Shown: one piece after another, positions 46,861 through 57,977 of the stretch
How the letters are laid out: each line of letters begins with the position of its first letter
How positions within the stretch are numbered: the stretch's first letter is position 1
DNA from: Lonicera japonica
Taxonomy: Eukaryota > Streptophyta > Magnoliopsida > Dipsacales > Caprifoliaceae
NCBI GenBank assembly: GCA_021464415.1
Contig: CM038471.1
Span: 30,229,234-30,293,233 of the forward strand
Direction: 5' to 3'
Length of the DNA stretch: 64,000 bases
Notes under the pieces: generated by a model
Databases searched by the model: none
The model's input: only the letters and a program-made list of their open reading frames with translations
Told to the model about the DNA's origin: nothing
Made by a program: the position numbers and the translations under genes

Positions 46861-47655
46861 TTAATATTTATTTACTAAAATGTAGCAAACATGCAAAGAG
46901 TTTAGTTGGCTACTGTTATTAGCTTAATGGGTTTGCTATAGCCTTGCATTTCCTAAATCTTTGGGTATTCTAAATGAGTAAGCTTTAATAGAGAAAACAA
47001 CTAATGGGGTCACACAATTTAGGAGATAAACACGAAAATATGGGCAAGATATATAATTTCAATGGTTCTAATCTTATAGATGAATATCTTTCATTCTTTT
47101 ATCATTAAATAAATGATAGGTTTGCGATTTTTTGTTATGCAGATTAATTCAATTCAATGGTAGTAGGATCATCTTGGTTAATTTGGAAGAATTGATTGAT
47201 GTTATGATGCAAGATTGAACTTTCAAGTTCTTGAAGATGTTATTTTTGGCAACTTTTGATTTGTCCCTTCGGTCCTATTCCATTCAAGGAAGTCTAGTTT
47301 GAGAGTTAAACGGGTGAATTTTTTTCATGAAACTTGATAAAGAATCACTCTATAATGAGTAAATCATGTTCACAAAATTTAATCATAAAATTCAATTCGA
47401 AAGTGAGCGTAATAAAAATTTGATGCATTTGTTCATTTTTCACTATTCAAATTTTAGATTATCATCTCAACATTTTCTAAATTGAATCTTTTGATGAAAT
47501 TTTTTGGAGATGATCTATTCATCATAGAGATCATCTCAACCAAGTTTTATTAAAAAAATTTATCCGTTTAATTATTGAACTAGACTCCCTTTTACGGAAT
47601 TTGACTGAAAGATAATGAAGAGAAACCAAGTTTACTTTTTCTTATTTTATTTTTT

Positions 47656-48003
47656 GGGTGATTTGGACTTTGGGTGTCGTTTGTTTCTGCATATCAGACA
47701 TTGGGTGCCAAAGTTTTGCATAATAAGTGTTTGGGTGCCATTTTGAATAGAATCCGTTAGTCAACGTGGTCAACTGTTAGCTCCGTTAATTTTTGACCCA
47801 ATTTACCCATTTTACCCCTAGAAAAAGGCAAAACATATTACTCTTGCTTAGGGGTAAATCGGTCAAAAATTAATGGAGCTAATGGTTGACCATGTTGACT
47901 AACGGATTCCGTCCAAAACGACACTCAAATACCTATTATGCAAAACTTTGACACCCAACGTTTGATATGGAAGAACAAACGGCACTCAAAATTTAAATCA
48001 CCC
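47656..48003. mobile_element. Foldback (MULE-type) MITE, about 170-bp arms
   Basis: The 348-bp element is almost entirely an inverted repeat: GGGTGATTTGGACTTTGGGT at the left and GGGTGATTTAAATTTTGAGT (reverse complement) at the right, with GGAATCCGTTAGTCAAC-type sequence in both arms. It is absent at the matching sites of units 1 and 3. The flanking T-runs hide the exact target duplication. Confidence 0.8.
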
Positions 48004-48047
48004 TTTTTTTATGTATGATCGACAAACTAAATAGGTCTTGTTATTTA

Positions 48048-48474
48048 GGGCCCGTTTGGTTGCGTAAATTACCTAATTTTAAAATTAGTTAATTTTCGAT
48101 TAAAGAATTGTGAATTTGCTCATTTATGAATAATTTAATTCTAATTCAAGTAGTGTCTGAAAAACTTAAACGAGAAATTCCGATTGTTAGAATAAAATCA
48201 TGTTATCTATTGTTCTATGTTATTTAAAATTTTGTATAAATGCATCAACATCACGAGTAGAAACTAGATCTTCTCGAAAAATAGAGTTTGAATGAATTAT
48301 CTAATTCTAGAATTAGGCAATTTCAAGTTTTACTTGAAATGACTTAATTTGAGTTTTTGTGAATCAACTTGAATTATCATATTTACAATTGTTCAATTTA
48401 CACAACAAAACACTAATAAATGAAAATTTTGTAAATTATCTAATTCGCAATTTGAAGGACAACCAAATGGCCCC
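48048..48474. mobile_element. Tourist-like (PIF/Harbinger) MITE, TSD TTA
   Basis: Terminal repeats GGGCCCGTTTGGTTG and GGGGCCATTTGGTTG (reverse complement), flanked by TTA at 48045-48047 and 48475-48477. Units 1 and 3 read GTTACTTAG through the site without the insert, confirming a 3-bp TTA duplication. Length 427 bp, non-coding. Confidence 0.88.
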
Positions 48475-50338
48475 TTAGCGTATTTCTTTTGGGTTTAACG
48501 TACTCAATGATACTTATTTTATTATTGGATATTTAAAATATATGTTTAGTATTCTAAATGTTTTGTGATATGATGGATTGAATATATTAAAATATTATTA
48601 CCGGAACTGATAAACTTAATTACATGTACGTATGTTCTCTTAACACATATTGAAATAATTTAATTAATTTGGTATAAAATAAATTTCCACCTGAAAGAAA
48701 AATCGAAATGGATTTTTTGGTGACGATATACCGGCGAGATCAATATATAAGGGTCACCAAGTTATATTATATAATTAGCTACTTTATTTATTTAATTATC
48801 TTCTTTGATTTTTAGATTATTGTCCCCTTGCATGTACTGAAAGACTAATACATAAATATTTACAATTAATGGAGTCTAATAGAAATGAATATTTTGATGC
48901 TTTTCCTAAAGGTGCTTGCCTCTTTTTCTTTTTTTTATCTAAAGGGCAAATGTCAAACTCTAATTTTATTAAAAGACACTCGTTTAAATTAATTAGTTTA
49001 GAAGACAATTTTTTAGTTAAAGACACAATATTAATAATTATATTATTTTAATTAATTAAGTTAAATTTTAACACTACATTTCTTAAAGATGAATACAAAA
49101 TTCAAATAAGACGATAAACATAAGAATTATTCAAAAAAACTTAAAGATGTAAACATCTCAAACTAACTAGACATAATATGAGACTGAAACTGCAAATATG
49201 TCTGAACTACAACTCTCCCATAATATATAGCAAGCAGACATATTAAGTTATGTTTTTTTGATTACTTTTCTGGCAGATATATTAAATTGCATCTTTTCAA
49301 ATTTTTGTCAGATATATTAAGTATCTTTTCAATTTTCTGCCAGATATATTAAATTACATTTTTTTTTCAAATTTCTGGTATACATATTAAGTTACACCTT
49401 TTCAATTTTTTAATAGACATAATATAAAATAAGAATGAGCATTGCACCTTATATATTATATGTCCACGCGCATGGAAGCTACCTCCTTCTCCATGGCTGC
49501 TACCTCCTTTCTCATTTTCTTCACCTCAACAGTTAAAGTATCTACTTTGTTTACTAATATCTCAGTGGTAAACCCAGAAATTTAAATATGGACAGGCAAG
49601 TAGTAAATTAAAGCTCTTTGTTCTTAAGTTACAATTTTAGGAATATTTATTTGAAGAGTACGATATTGTTAAACAACAGTTAGTTTTAGCAATAAGTTAG
49701 GTTAAAGTTCATATGTATTATAAATATTATGAACAAGAACTCTTAATCTATAACCGGACACGCAAGAAAAATAACCATTTTATTTATTTCTTAATTATAA
49801 TTATGTAAGTTATTATTTAAAAAACAAAAAATAATTTTGACTTAATGCACCCATAAATTAGTAACCAAAGCAATACAAGTTTTAAAAATTGAGTTTTTTT
49901 ATTTTATTTTAATCTTACTATTTGCCTTCAAACCCAATTAAGAGTATACTTTTTCTTCTTTTGAAACATCTTAAACATTATGTACTATATCTCATGATAA
50001 TAACATATCTTAGGTGCAACTAAATTGGAAAAAAAAAAGTTGTCACCTCATCATGGTTTAATACTTGAGAACCAAATTTCCTTTGATTTAATTTTTCTTT
50101 AAAATGAGAACAATAACACATCTTAATTTGAGAATGATCTTAATTGAGAAGTAGAAAGAATTTTAAATAAAAAAATATATTCTAACCCATATTCCTGCCA
50201 ATCTGATCTTAGTGAGAATGATGTAATAATTGGAATATTATAGTAAATATATAGGTGAAACATATAATTATATAAAGAAGTAGATTGAGAGTTTCAAAAG
50301 AAAAGAAAGTTAAAGATTCGGTGTTGGACAATAAAAGG

Positions 50339-51390
50339 GGGCTATTATTTACACCCCCCCATTTTGTCACTAACACCACATTTATCACAAACACCTCCCT
50401 CATGTCAATTTTTAGTCACTAACACCCTCCACCCAATTAAAAGTTAATACAAACATTAATTAAAAATAAAATTACTTAACATTGAAAAAGAAAGAAGTCA
50501 TTTACGTCTCTCACCTAATGACAGGTGAGTGAATTCACATACATTCACTTCACATCAGGTGAATGTGTTGTAAGTGGCTCACCTAATATAAGGCAATGGA
50601 GTGAGGAGTGTACTGGAGTATTTATAAATTAGACTCACCTAATGATAGGTGAGTGAATTCACACATATTCACCCTACATCAGGTGAATGTGTTGTAAGTA
50701 ACTTGCCTAATAATACACTCGTCTTACATGGGGTGAGTGTGTCTATACACACTCGCCTTATTTGAGGAGAGTTGTTACTAGATTACTCTCCTTATATAAA
50801 GCGAGTCAAGCCTGGACAGAACTCGTTTTATACTCTGTTTTTAGGATTATATCTTTGTTTCAATTTGAATGTTATAAAATGAGATATGAAAGCTAATATA
50901 CACATTAATACACTAATAATAACAATTATAATACATCTTTGGCTTCATTTTGAAGTGGAATTTCACCACCAATTTTTTCTTGAACTTCTTCTTTCTCCAC
51001 CATCTCATGAACAATGCTTCTTATTTATCATAATCTAAGCTTCAAACTTTCCACCAATAATGTTTGTGCTTCGATTTGGTTGTGATTTCTTGATTTGGAA
51101 AGCTCAAATGATAAAGAAGTGAGTCTCTTCTCTCTCTATCGTTTTACTTGAAGCAATGGAATGTGATTGTGAATGGGGAAAAAATGGGAGATATAGGTTT
51201 AAGTATTTGGGTTAATGTTAGATTAGTTTATTAAAAATGAATAAATAGATAGGTTAATATTTTAATCATTGGGTAAATAAGTTAAGTGAGAGGGTGTTTG
51301 TGACAAAAAAGTGGAGTGTTGAAATGTATTTTTTATAAAATTATAGATGGTAGTGTTAATGACAAAATTGAGGGGTGTAAATATTAGCCC
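50339..51390. mobile_element. Non-autonomous DNA transposon with internal hairpin repeats
   Basis: Terminal inverted repeats start GGGCTATTATTTACACCCC and, at the other end, GGGCTAATATTTACACCCC. Unit 1 lacks it (GGACAATAAAATGGAAC near 37620). Flanks CAATAAAA and CAATAGAA look like an 8-9 bp target duplication with one change, suggesting a MULE or hAT relative. Two units of about 70 bp (50509-50579 and 50634-50703) each contain a short palindrome TCACCTAATGACAGGTGA. No transposase. The segment 50930-51180 is free of recognised genes. Confidence 0.75.
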
Positions 51391-52004
51391 ACCAATAGAA
51401 TGGAACTAAAATTAAGACTACTAGTGGTAATATAACTCAAAGTATGACTTGGGCTATAGCCTGCTTAGCCTTCTTATGATATATGTTTGAATATATTGGT
51501 TTGACTTAATCCCAAATTTTATTGTAAATTTATTTTCTTGTATTTTTCTTTAATTAAGAAGGGTAGTATTGAAATTCAACTTAATTAATTGAAATAATAA
51601 TAAAATTAACATTTTGTTATTGATTAAAAAGCTGTCATTTAAACTAATAATTTTAAACGGATGTGAATTATTATAATCAGCATTTGTATATATATATATA
51701 TATTTTTTTTTTCTAACCTAAATGCATTAATAAAATAGTAAATATGTGTAACTATAGCGAGAGTCAATCATGCACACAAGTAGAAGACGAAATTAAATTG
51801 AATGCTTTCCAAGGGTATCTTTGTTAGTATAATAAACAATAAGGAAAAACAATTGCCTATATTTTTTAATTTTTTTTAAAATGCCTAAATTATTTGGGTT
51901 AATTTTAGTAGTAATATTTTTTCCTCAAAATTAAAGTGGGAAATTTAAACAAACTTTTTTTTCTAAGAAAGTACCTGGAAGCATGGGGTAATAATAAACT
52001 TCAT

Positions 52005-52016
52005 TTGACCGGTCAA
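52005..52016. promoter_or_regulatory. Palindromic double W-box upstream of the second TIR-HMA gene
   Basis: TTGACCGGTCAA, identical to the site in unit 1, 169 bases before the ATG at 52185. A further GTCAAC core lies near 52075. Possible WRKY binding. Confidence 0.45.
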
Positions 52017-52184
52017 CAATATAATATTTAACTAAATAAACTTTTGTTTAAGAAAGTAGATTGAAATTATCCAAGTCAACCCCCTCCATCTTCTTGATAA
52101 CCAATATAATATCCTCTGCAACATAATTGCTTTAAATTACGCTTGGGTTTCATTGCACAATGCAATCTTTCTCCAAATAATATA

Positions 52185-54772
52185 ATGGCTGTTGTAAGAT
52201 CTTCTTTCAATAATTATGATGTGTTTTTGAATTTTAGAGGTGAAGATACCCGAAAAACTTTCACACATGAACTCTACATGGCTTTAGTTCAAGGAGGACT
52301 TTCCACTTTCAAAGACGAGGATATGATGGAGAAGGGCGAAAATCTAAAATCAGAACTAAAAAAAGCGATCCGTCAGTCAAAGAGTTCAATAGTTGTCATT
52401 TCCAAGAACTATGCGTCTTCCACGTGGTGTCTTGATGAACTTGTGCTTATCCTTGAAGAAAGGAGGACCAATCGGCACGTAGTTCTACCCGTGTTCTATG
52501 ATGTGGATCCATCCCATGTTCGGAAGCAATCAGGAAGGATAGCAAAAGCATTTGCTAGATACGAACAGCAAGTCAAGGCAGAAACCGTTTCCAGCCGGAA
52601 AATAGAATTGATGGAAAAGATAAAAAGGTGGAGATCCGCACTTACTGAAGTTGGTTATTTGAATGGGCTGCACTTGAAAAACCATGTCGATGGGTACATA
52701 ACTTCCTCTCTTATTCAACTCAATACTCATATACATTTAATTGCCATATATATATATATATATTGTTGCTGTCTGGAGCCTGGAATCTATACAAGAAGTT
52801 TAAATTTGAATCTCTCTCTCTCTCTCTCTCTCTCTCTAATTTGCTTTTTGTTTGAATGTATCCTCTGAAGAATAAGCCATTTCGCCTTAACAAATATCAC
52901 AAATTTTTCACTGCAAGTGCTTAATTTAATTTATGGTAAATGAATCGTTGTAGCTATTTTATTTATTCGTACGTGATTATGCGATTAGCATAGCAAATCA
53001 AAGTATCAAACCCTAATATAGCATGGTTTCGCTGAGCCAAAGCTTTTCAACAAACTTAGGAAGCAATCTGGGATACCTTGATTCCCACTTTGTTCGTCCT
53101 AAATTATGTAAACACTGAAAGGACATTTTACCTTCCCTAAAAATTCGGTTGTTCCTATTTGACTTTACAAATTCAAAGAAAACACCATATGTCAACCGAA
53201 CTGGTTGATAAGAATAGGATAAAGAAACCACACTCCTAGATCAGGATAACATCGTAGTATTATCACTGTTGCTTTAGTTTTTGTTATTGTTATTATTGTT
53301 TCTACAAGACTTTTTCGGTATATTTGATTATGTACCATTCTTATCAAATTCGAACGGATTTGTAGGCATGAATCGAAGTTTATCGAAGAAATTATAAAAA
53401 TCATTAGTGACAAATTGATTCAGTCGACGGTGGTTTTGAAAATTAGGCTGCACTGTGAGATATGCATGAATAGAATCAACAAAATTGTATCAAAGATAAA
53501 CGGTGAGTTAAACCTAATTTTATTTTTATAAGTAATAATATTTCTTTTGAAACATGGTTATAAGTTCACTGGTGCATTTTCTGAAAAATAATTTGAACTT
53601 GAATAACCAATATTTTTAAATAGATTATGCCTTCATTATTGCACTTTGTGTATCTTTATATTTATTTATTTTTGAAAAGATTAAACTTTTAAATTAGTAT
53701 TGTAATTTTGAGGTACAAATATATTTGCTTTTCATGAGGTATGGTCAATGGTCATCCTTTGTAGGGGTAATTAGCAAAAATGAATCCTAAAGTTTGACCC
53801 AAATCTCTCGCTCGTTTCTAAAGTTTTATTTTCGGTTAAAGTATCTTTAAAGTTTCTAATTTCAGTTGAAGTATCCAAAAATGGTCCTTAAAAGAGTGGC
53901 TTGTGAAAGTCACGTGCGGTTTTCATCTATCTTTTTAACGGGGCATCCAATTTTTGACGAGTAAGGAAAAATTAGAAACTTTAAGGATGTTTCAACCGAA
54001 AATTAAACTTTAGCGACAAACGAGGGATTCTGATCAAACTTTAGGAGTCATTTTTGCTAATTACCCCTTTTATAGAGTATTATAATTTTTAACACTTGTT
54101 TTAATTTTTTAATCAGGTGTTGAGAAGGTTATATTAGATCCAAGAAAAGATTTGGTTATAGTAGAAGGAAGAGTGGACGCGACAGAACTTGTACTTTATT
54201 TAGAAGAAAAATTAAAGCGGAGTGTGTATGTTATTTCATCAACAAAGAATGATAACAAAGGTGGTGAAAACAAAGAGAAAGAAGGCGATAAAGGCGGTGA
54301 TAAAAAGGACAAAGACAGTGTAGGAGACAAGAAAGAAGAGGAAAGTGGTGGTGGAACTGGCGAAAAGGAGAAAAAAATGGAATATTATGGGTATAATCCT
54401 AATACATACATGATACCAATGTACTACCAGAGTGACAAGAAAGAAAAAGAAAGTAGCGGTGGAGGTGGCAAAAAGGAGAATAAATTGGAATACCATAGGT
54501 ATAATTTTAATACAAACACGATGCTAGTATGCCACCAAAGTGAAAATAAAGAAAAGGAAAGTGGGGGTGGAGGTGGAGGTGGAGGTGGCAAAAAGGTGAA
54601 TAAAATGGAATACTATGGGTATAATCTTAATACACACACGATACCAGTGTACCACCAAAGTTATCCTGCGCACACTCAAAATTATTTTAATCACGGTTAT
54701 ACTGTGGACTACTCTCAGTCGCCCTCAGGGGGTGAGCCTAGTTACTACCATCATGCCATGCCTGTACAGTGA
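52185..54772 (+). CDS. TIR-HMA fusion protein, copy 2, with intact metal motif and repeat tail
   Basis: Exons 52185-52693, 53366-53502 and 54117-54772 join in phase to 433 residues. TIR domain at 1-168: YDVFLNFRGEDTRKTFTHEL, the likely NADase glutamate in WCLDEL (E85), and VLPVFYDVDPSHVRKQSG. Residues 169-187 (DGHESKFIEEIIKIISDKL) match the exon-2 start of TIR-NLR genes. The HMA domain occupies about 190-256: TVVLKIRLHCEICMNRINKI with the metal-binding pair C200/C203, then GVEKVILDPRKDLVIVEGRV. After a Lys/Asp/Glu linker come three repeats of about 40 residues (KKxNKMEYYGYN...YHQS plus Gly runs), a layout typical of HIPP metallochaperone-like proteins. The annotated frame stops at TGA 54770-54772; in the next frame the HIPP-type ending YSDDSPNGCSVM with a CaaX box runs to 54803. 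About 20 of 170 TIR residues differ from copy 1. Fusion is inferred from splice signals and open phase. Confidence 0.7.
53764..54067. mobile_element. MITE in intron 2 of TIR-HMA copy 2
   Basis: Terminal repeats GGGGTAATTAGCAAAAATGA and (reverse complement of the right end) GGGGTAATTAGCAAAAATGA enclose 304 bp. The matching intron of copy 1 reads GCGTTTGTAGAGTAC without it. Flanks TTTGTAG and TTTATAG suggest a mutated 8-9 bp duplication, MULE style. The right end lies about 50 bases before the exon-3 acceptor. Confidence 0.8.
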
Positions 54773-54803
54773 TGATAGTCCAAATGGGTGTTCCGTAATG
54801 TAA

Positions 54804-55154
54804 TAAAGTAGAGGGGGGCAAAAGTATAAAAAATAAAATAAAAATAGAAACAAGTTATGTTTTAATTTTTCTCTATAATCAAATTTTATATTTGTTTGTA
54901 TATGTATATAAAAAAAAAAAACATAACGGCCATAAGACAATTGGATGTTATGATATGCAATTGGTTATTAACATAACGGCCATTATATGAATAGTAATAA
55001 TATGAATTTTATGATATGCAATTGGTTATTAGTTTAATAAATGTTTAATTTATAGTGCTGATTTTAGAGTGAAGAAGTATTATAGCAAAATAGGAACAAG
55101 TTCCTCCTCCGACCGAAAATTGTGCACCATCGATCGACAATTCTTGACTATGCC
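54804..55154. other. Spacer between units 2 and 3
   Basis: The 3' flank of TIR-HMA copy 2. It contains a repeated motif (TATGATATGCAATTGGTTATTA, in two copies near 54950 and 55010) and no gene. Confidence 0.4.
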
Positions 55155-57461
55155 ACTGGTCCAAAGCCGCCTAAGTTTCAATCATCACATATCAAGATTT
55201 AGCTACATGACGCTCTTAGGGAATCCACAACGCAACAAGAACATGCAATTGGTAGTGCATGTCGAGGAGGCCTTAGAGGCAGCTCGAGGCACGGATTCAT
55301 AAGCATTGGAAAAGTGTAACAAGTTAATTGAGTCATTGGTTGTAGCTGAAGTCCTTCCTCCTAGATTTTCTTTCTGGGGAGTATTAACTCATGCTAATTT
55401 AATAATTATTTACAAAAAACTAGCAAATCAAAGAGTTTAGTTGGCTACTCTTATTAGCTTAATGGGTATGCTATACGTACCCTTGCATTTCCTAAATCTT
55501 TGGGTATTCTAAATGAGTAAGCTTTAATAGAGAATACAACTAATGGTTAACACAGTTTAGGAGATAAACATGAAAATATGGGCAAGATATATAATTTCGA
55601 TGGTTCTAATCTCATAGATGAATATCTTTCATTCTTTATCATTAAATAAATGATAGTTTTGCAATTTTTTGTTATGCAGATTCAATTCGATGGTAGTAGG
55701 ATCATCTTAATTGGTTAATTTGGAAGAATTGATTGATGTCATGATAAAAGATCGAACTTTCAGGTTCTTGAAGATGTTATTTTTGGCTGCTTTTGTTTTG
55801 TCCATCTTCGGCTTGATTTCTCTCCATAATTCCTTCGGTCGGTTAAACGAGTGAATTTTCATGAAACTTGGTAAAGAATCACTCTATAATGAGTAGATTA
55901 TGTCCACAAAATTTAATCATAAAATTCAATCCGGAAGTGAGCGTAATAAAAATTTGATGCATTTGTTCATTTTTTACTATTCAAATTTTAGATCACCATC
56001 TCAATATTTTTTAGATTAAATCTTTTGATGAAATTTTGCGGAGATGATCCATCATAGAGATCATCTCAACCAAGTTTCAGTAAAAAAATTCATCCGTTTA
56101 ATTTTTGAACAAGACCTCCTTAAATAGAATTGGATTGAAAGATAATGGAGATGAGCAAAGTCCATCGATTTTAAACTCCAAATGCTATGTTTACTTTTTG
56201 TTATTTCTTTTTTATGTATGATCGACAAACTAATTAGGTCTTGTTACTTAGCGTATTTCTTTTGGGTTTAACTCAAGGATACTTATTTTGTTATTGGATA
56301 TTTAAAATATATGTTTAGTATTCTAAATGTCTTGTGATATGATTGACTGCATATATTAAAATATTATTACGGGAATTGATAAACTTAATTACATGTACGT
56401 ATGTTCTCTTAGTCACATATATATTGAAATAATTTAAATAATTTGGTATAAATTAAATTTCCACCTGAAGGAAAAATCAAAATGGATTTTTTGGTGATGA
56501 AGTTATATATACCGGCGACATCAATATATACAGGTCACCAAGTTATATTATATTAGCTACTTTATTTATTTAATTATCTTCTTTGATTTTTAGATTATTG
56601 TCCCCTAGCACGTACTCAAAGACTAATATATAAATATTTACAATTAAAGGAATTTAATGAAAATGAATATTTTCGGCGCTTTTTCTAAAGGGTTTTTTTA
56701 AAGGGCAAATGTTACACTCTATTTTTGTTAAAAGACACTCGTTTAAATTAATTAGTTTAGAGGATAATTTTTTAGTTAAAGACACAATATTAATAATTAT
56801 ATTATTTTAATTAATTAAGTGAAATTTTAATACTACATTTCTTAAAGATAATACAAAATTCAAACAAGAAGATAAAATATGAGATTGAAGCTGCATATAT
56901 GTCTTAACCATAATTCTTCCATAATAGCAAGCAAACCTATTAAGTTATGTTTTTCTAATTATTTTTCTCCCAGACATTTTAAGTTGCATCTTTTCAATTT
57001 TTTGTCAAAAATATTAAGTTACATCTTTTCAATTTTCTGTCAGATATATTACGTTACATTTTTTTTTTCAAATTTCTGGCAGACATATTAAGTTACATTT
57101 TTTCAATTTTTTGGTGGACAATATAAAATAGGGATGAGCATTGCACATTATATATTATATGTCTACGCATGGAAGCAACCTCATTCTCCATGGCAGTTAC
57201 CTCCCTTCTCATTTTTTTCGCCTGAACATCCATTGCCTTAGTTAAGGTATCTACTTTCTTTGTTAATATCTCAGTGGCGGAGCTAGAAATTTAAATAGGG
57301 TCAGGCTAGTAGCAATGTTCCTTGTTCTCAAGTTACAATTTTAGGTATATTTATTTGAAGAGTATGAAATTATTAAATAACAATTAGTTTTAGCAATAAA
57401 TTATGTTAAACTTCATATGTCTTATAAATATTATTAACAAGAACTCTTAATCTAAGACCGG
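55155..57461 (+). repeat. Segmental duplication, unit 3 (truncated both ends)
   Basis: From CCACTGGTCCAAAGCCGCCT it aligns with units 1 and 2 through the transposase-like tail (VVHVEEALEAARGTDS near 55250-55300) and the AT-rich region. It stops at CTAAGACCGG, where the gypsy LTR begins at 57462. The corresponding positions in units 1 and 2 continue uninterrupted (near 37028 and 49755). It ends about 1.4 kb short of where a TIR-HMA gene would begin; any such copy would lie beyond the gypsy element, outside the window. Confidence 0.82.
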
Positions 57462-57948
57462 TGATGTGATCTGCGATCGTATTCTATCCAAGCAAGATGA
57501 ATTCGCAACCCTTAGCGTATGAAGACACAAGAACCTTGGAATCACGCTAAGTTAATAGAGGTGGAACCTCAACCCAATCCCAAAAACGAGAAAGAACCTT
57601 GGTATAGTCGAAGACAAACAACCAATCGATGGGTTAATTGATTGCTAAGTCGAAGAATAACAAGAACCCTAATTTCAGCTGTTCGAGACGTTCTTAAAAC
57701 GCAAGAGGTGAAAAACACTCCAAATTTAATTAATCAAAAGGCTGCTCAAACAATAGCGTTAGCTCCTTTAAATAAGAGTAATTAAACCTACTAGGTCTAG
57801 GAAAATAAACAAAAACGAAATTAATGGGTTTTCCACATAATTTGGGCCCAAACAAAGCTAAACATAAATTAAACTTAAAATAAACAAAGCATAGCCCAGC
57901 CCATTTATCTAATACATGTTTTTAATCTCTTGGGCTGCTATTTAGACA
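57462..57948 (-). repeat. 3' LTR of the gypsy element
   Basis: On the minus strand it runs TGTCTAAATAGCAGCCCAAG ... GATCACATCA, preceded by a short purine-rich tract (AATTGAAGA). The outer border is fixed by the unit 3 alignment; the inner border rests on TG...CA termini only. Confidence 0.65.
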
Positions 57949-57977
57949 TCTTCAATTGGGCCTTTAAGCAATGTCTT

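Larger units (their letters stand above)
45953..54803 (+). repeat. Segmental duplication, unit 2
   Basis: Begins CTTATTCGCACAGAAATACT and aligns collinearly with unit 1, without the CACTA element. It gained four small DNA elements absent from unit 1: 47656-48003, 48048-48474, 50339-51390 and 53764-54067. The remaining 46861-51990 is AT-rich and otherwise without gene evidence. It ends with the second TIR-HMA gene. Confidence 0.85.

Noticed and set aside
55155..57461. A third TIR-HMA gene in unit 3
   Set aside because: The unit ends at the gypsy insertion before the position where the TIR exon would begin; no TIR or HMA codons are present.
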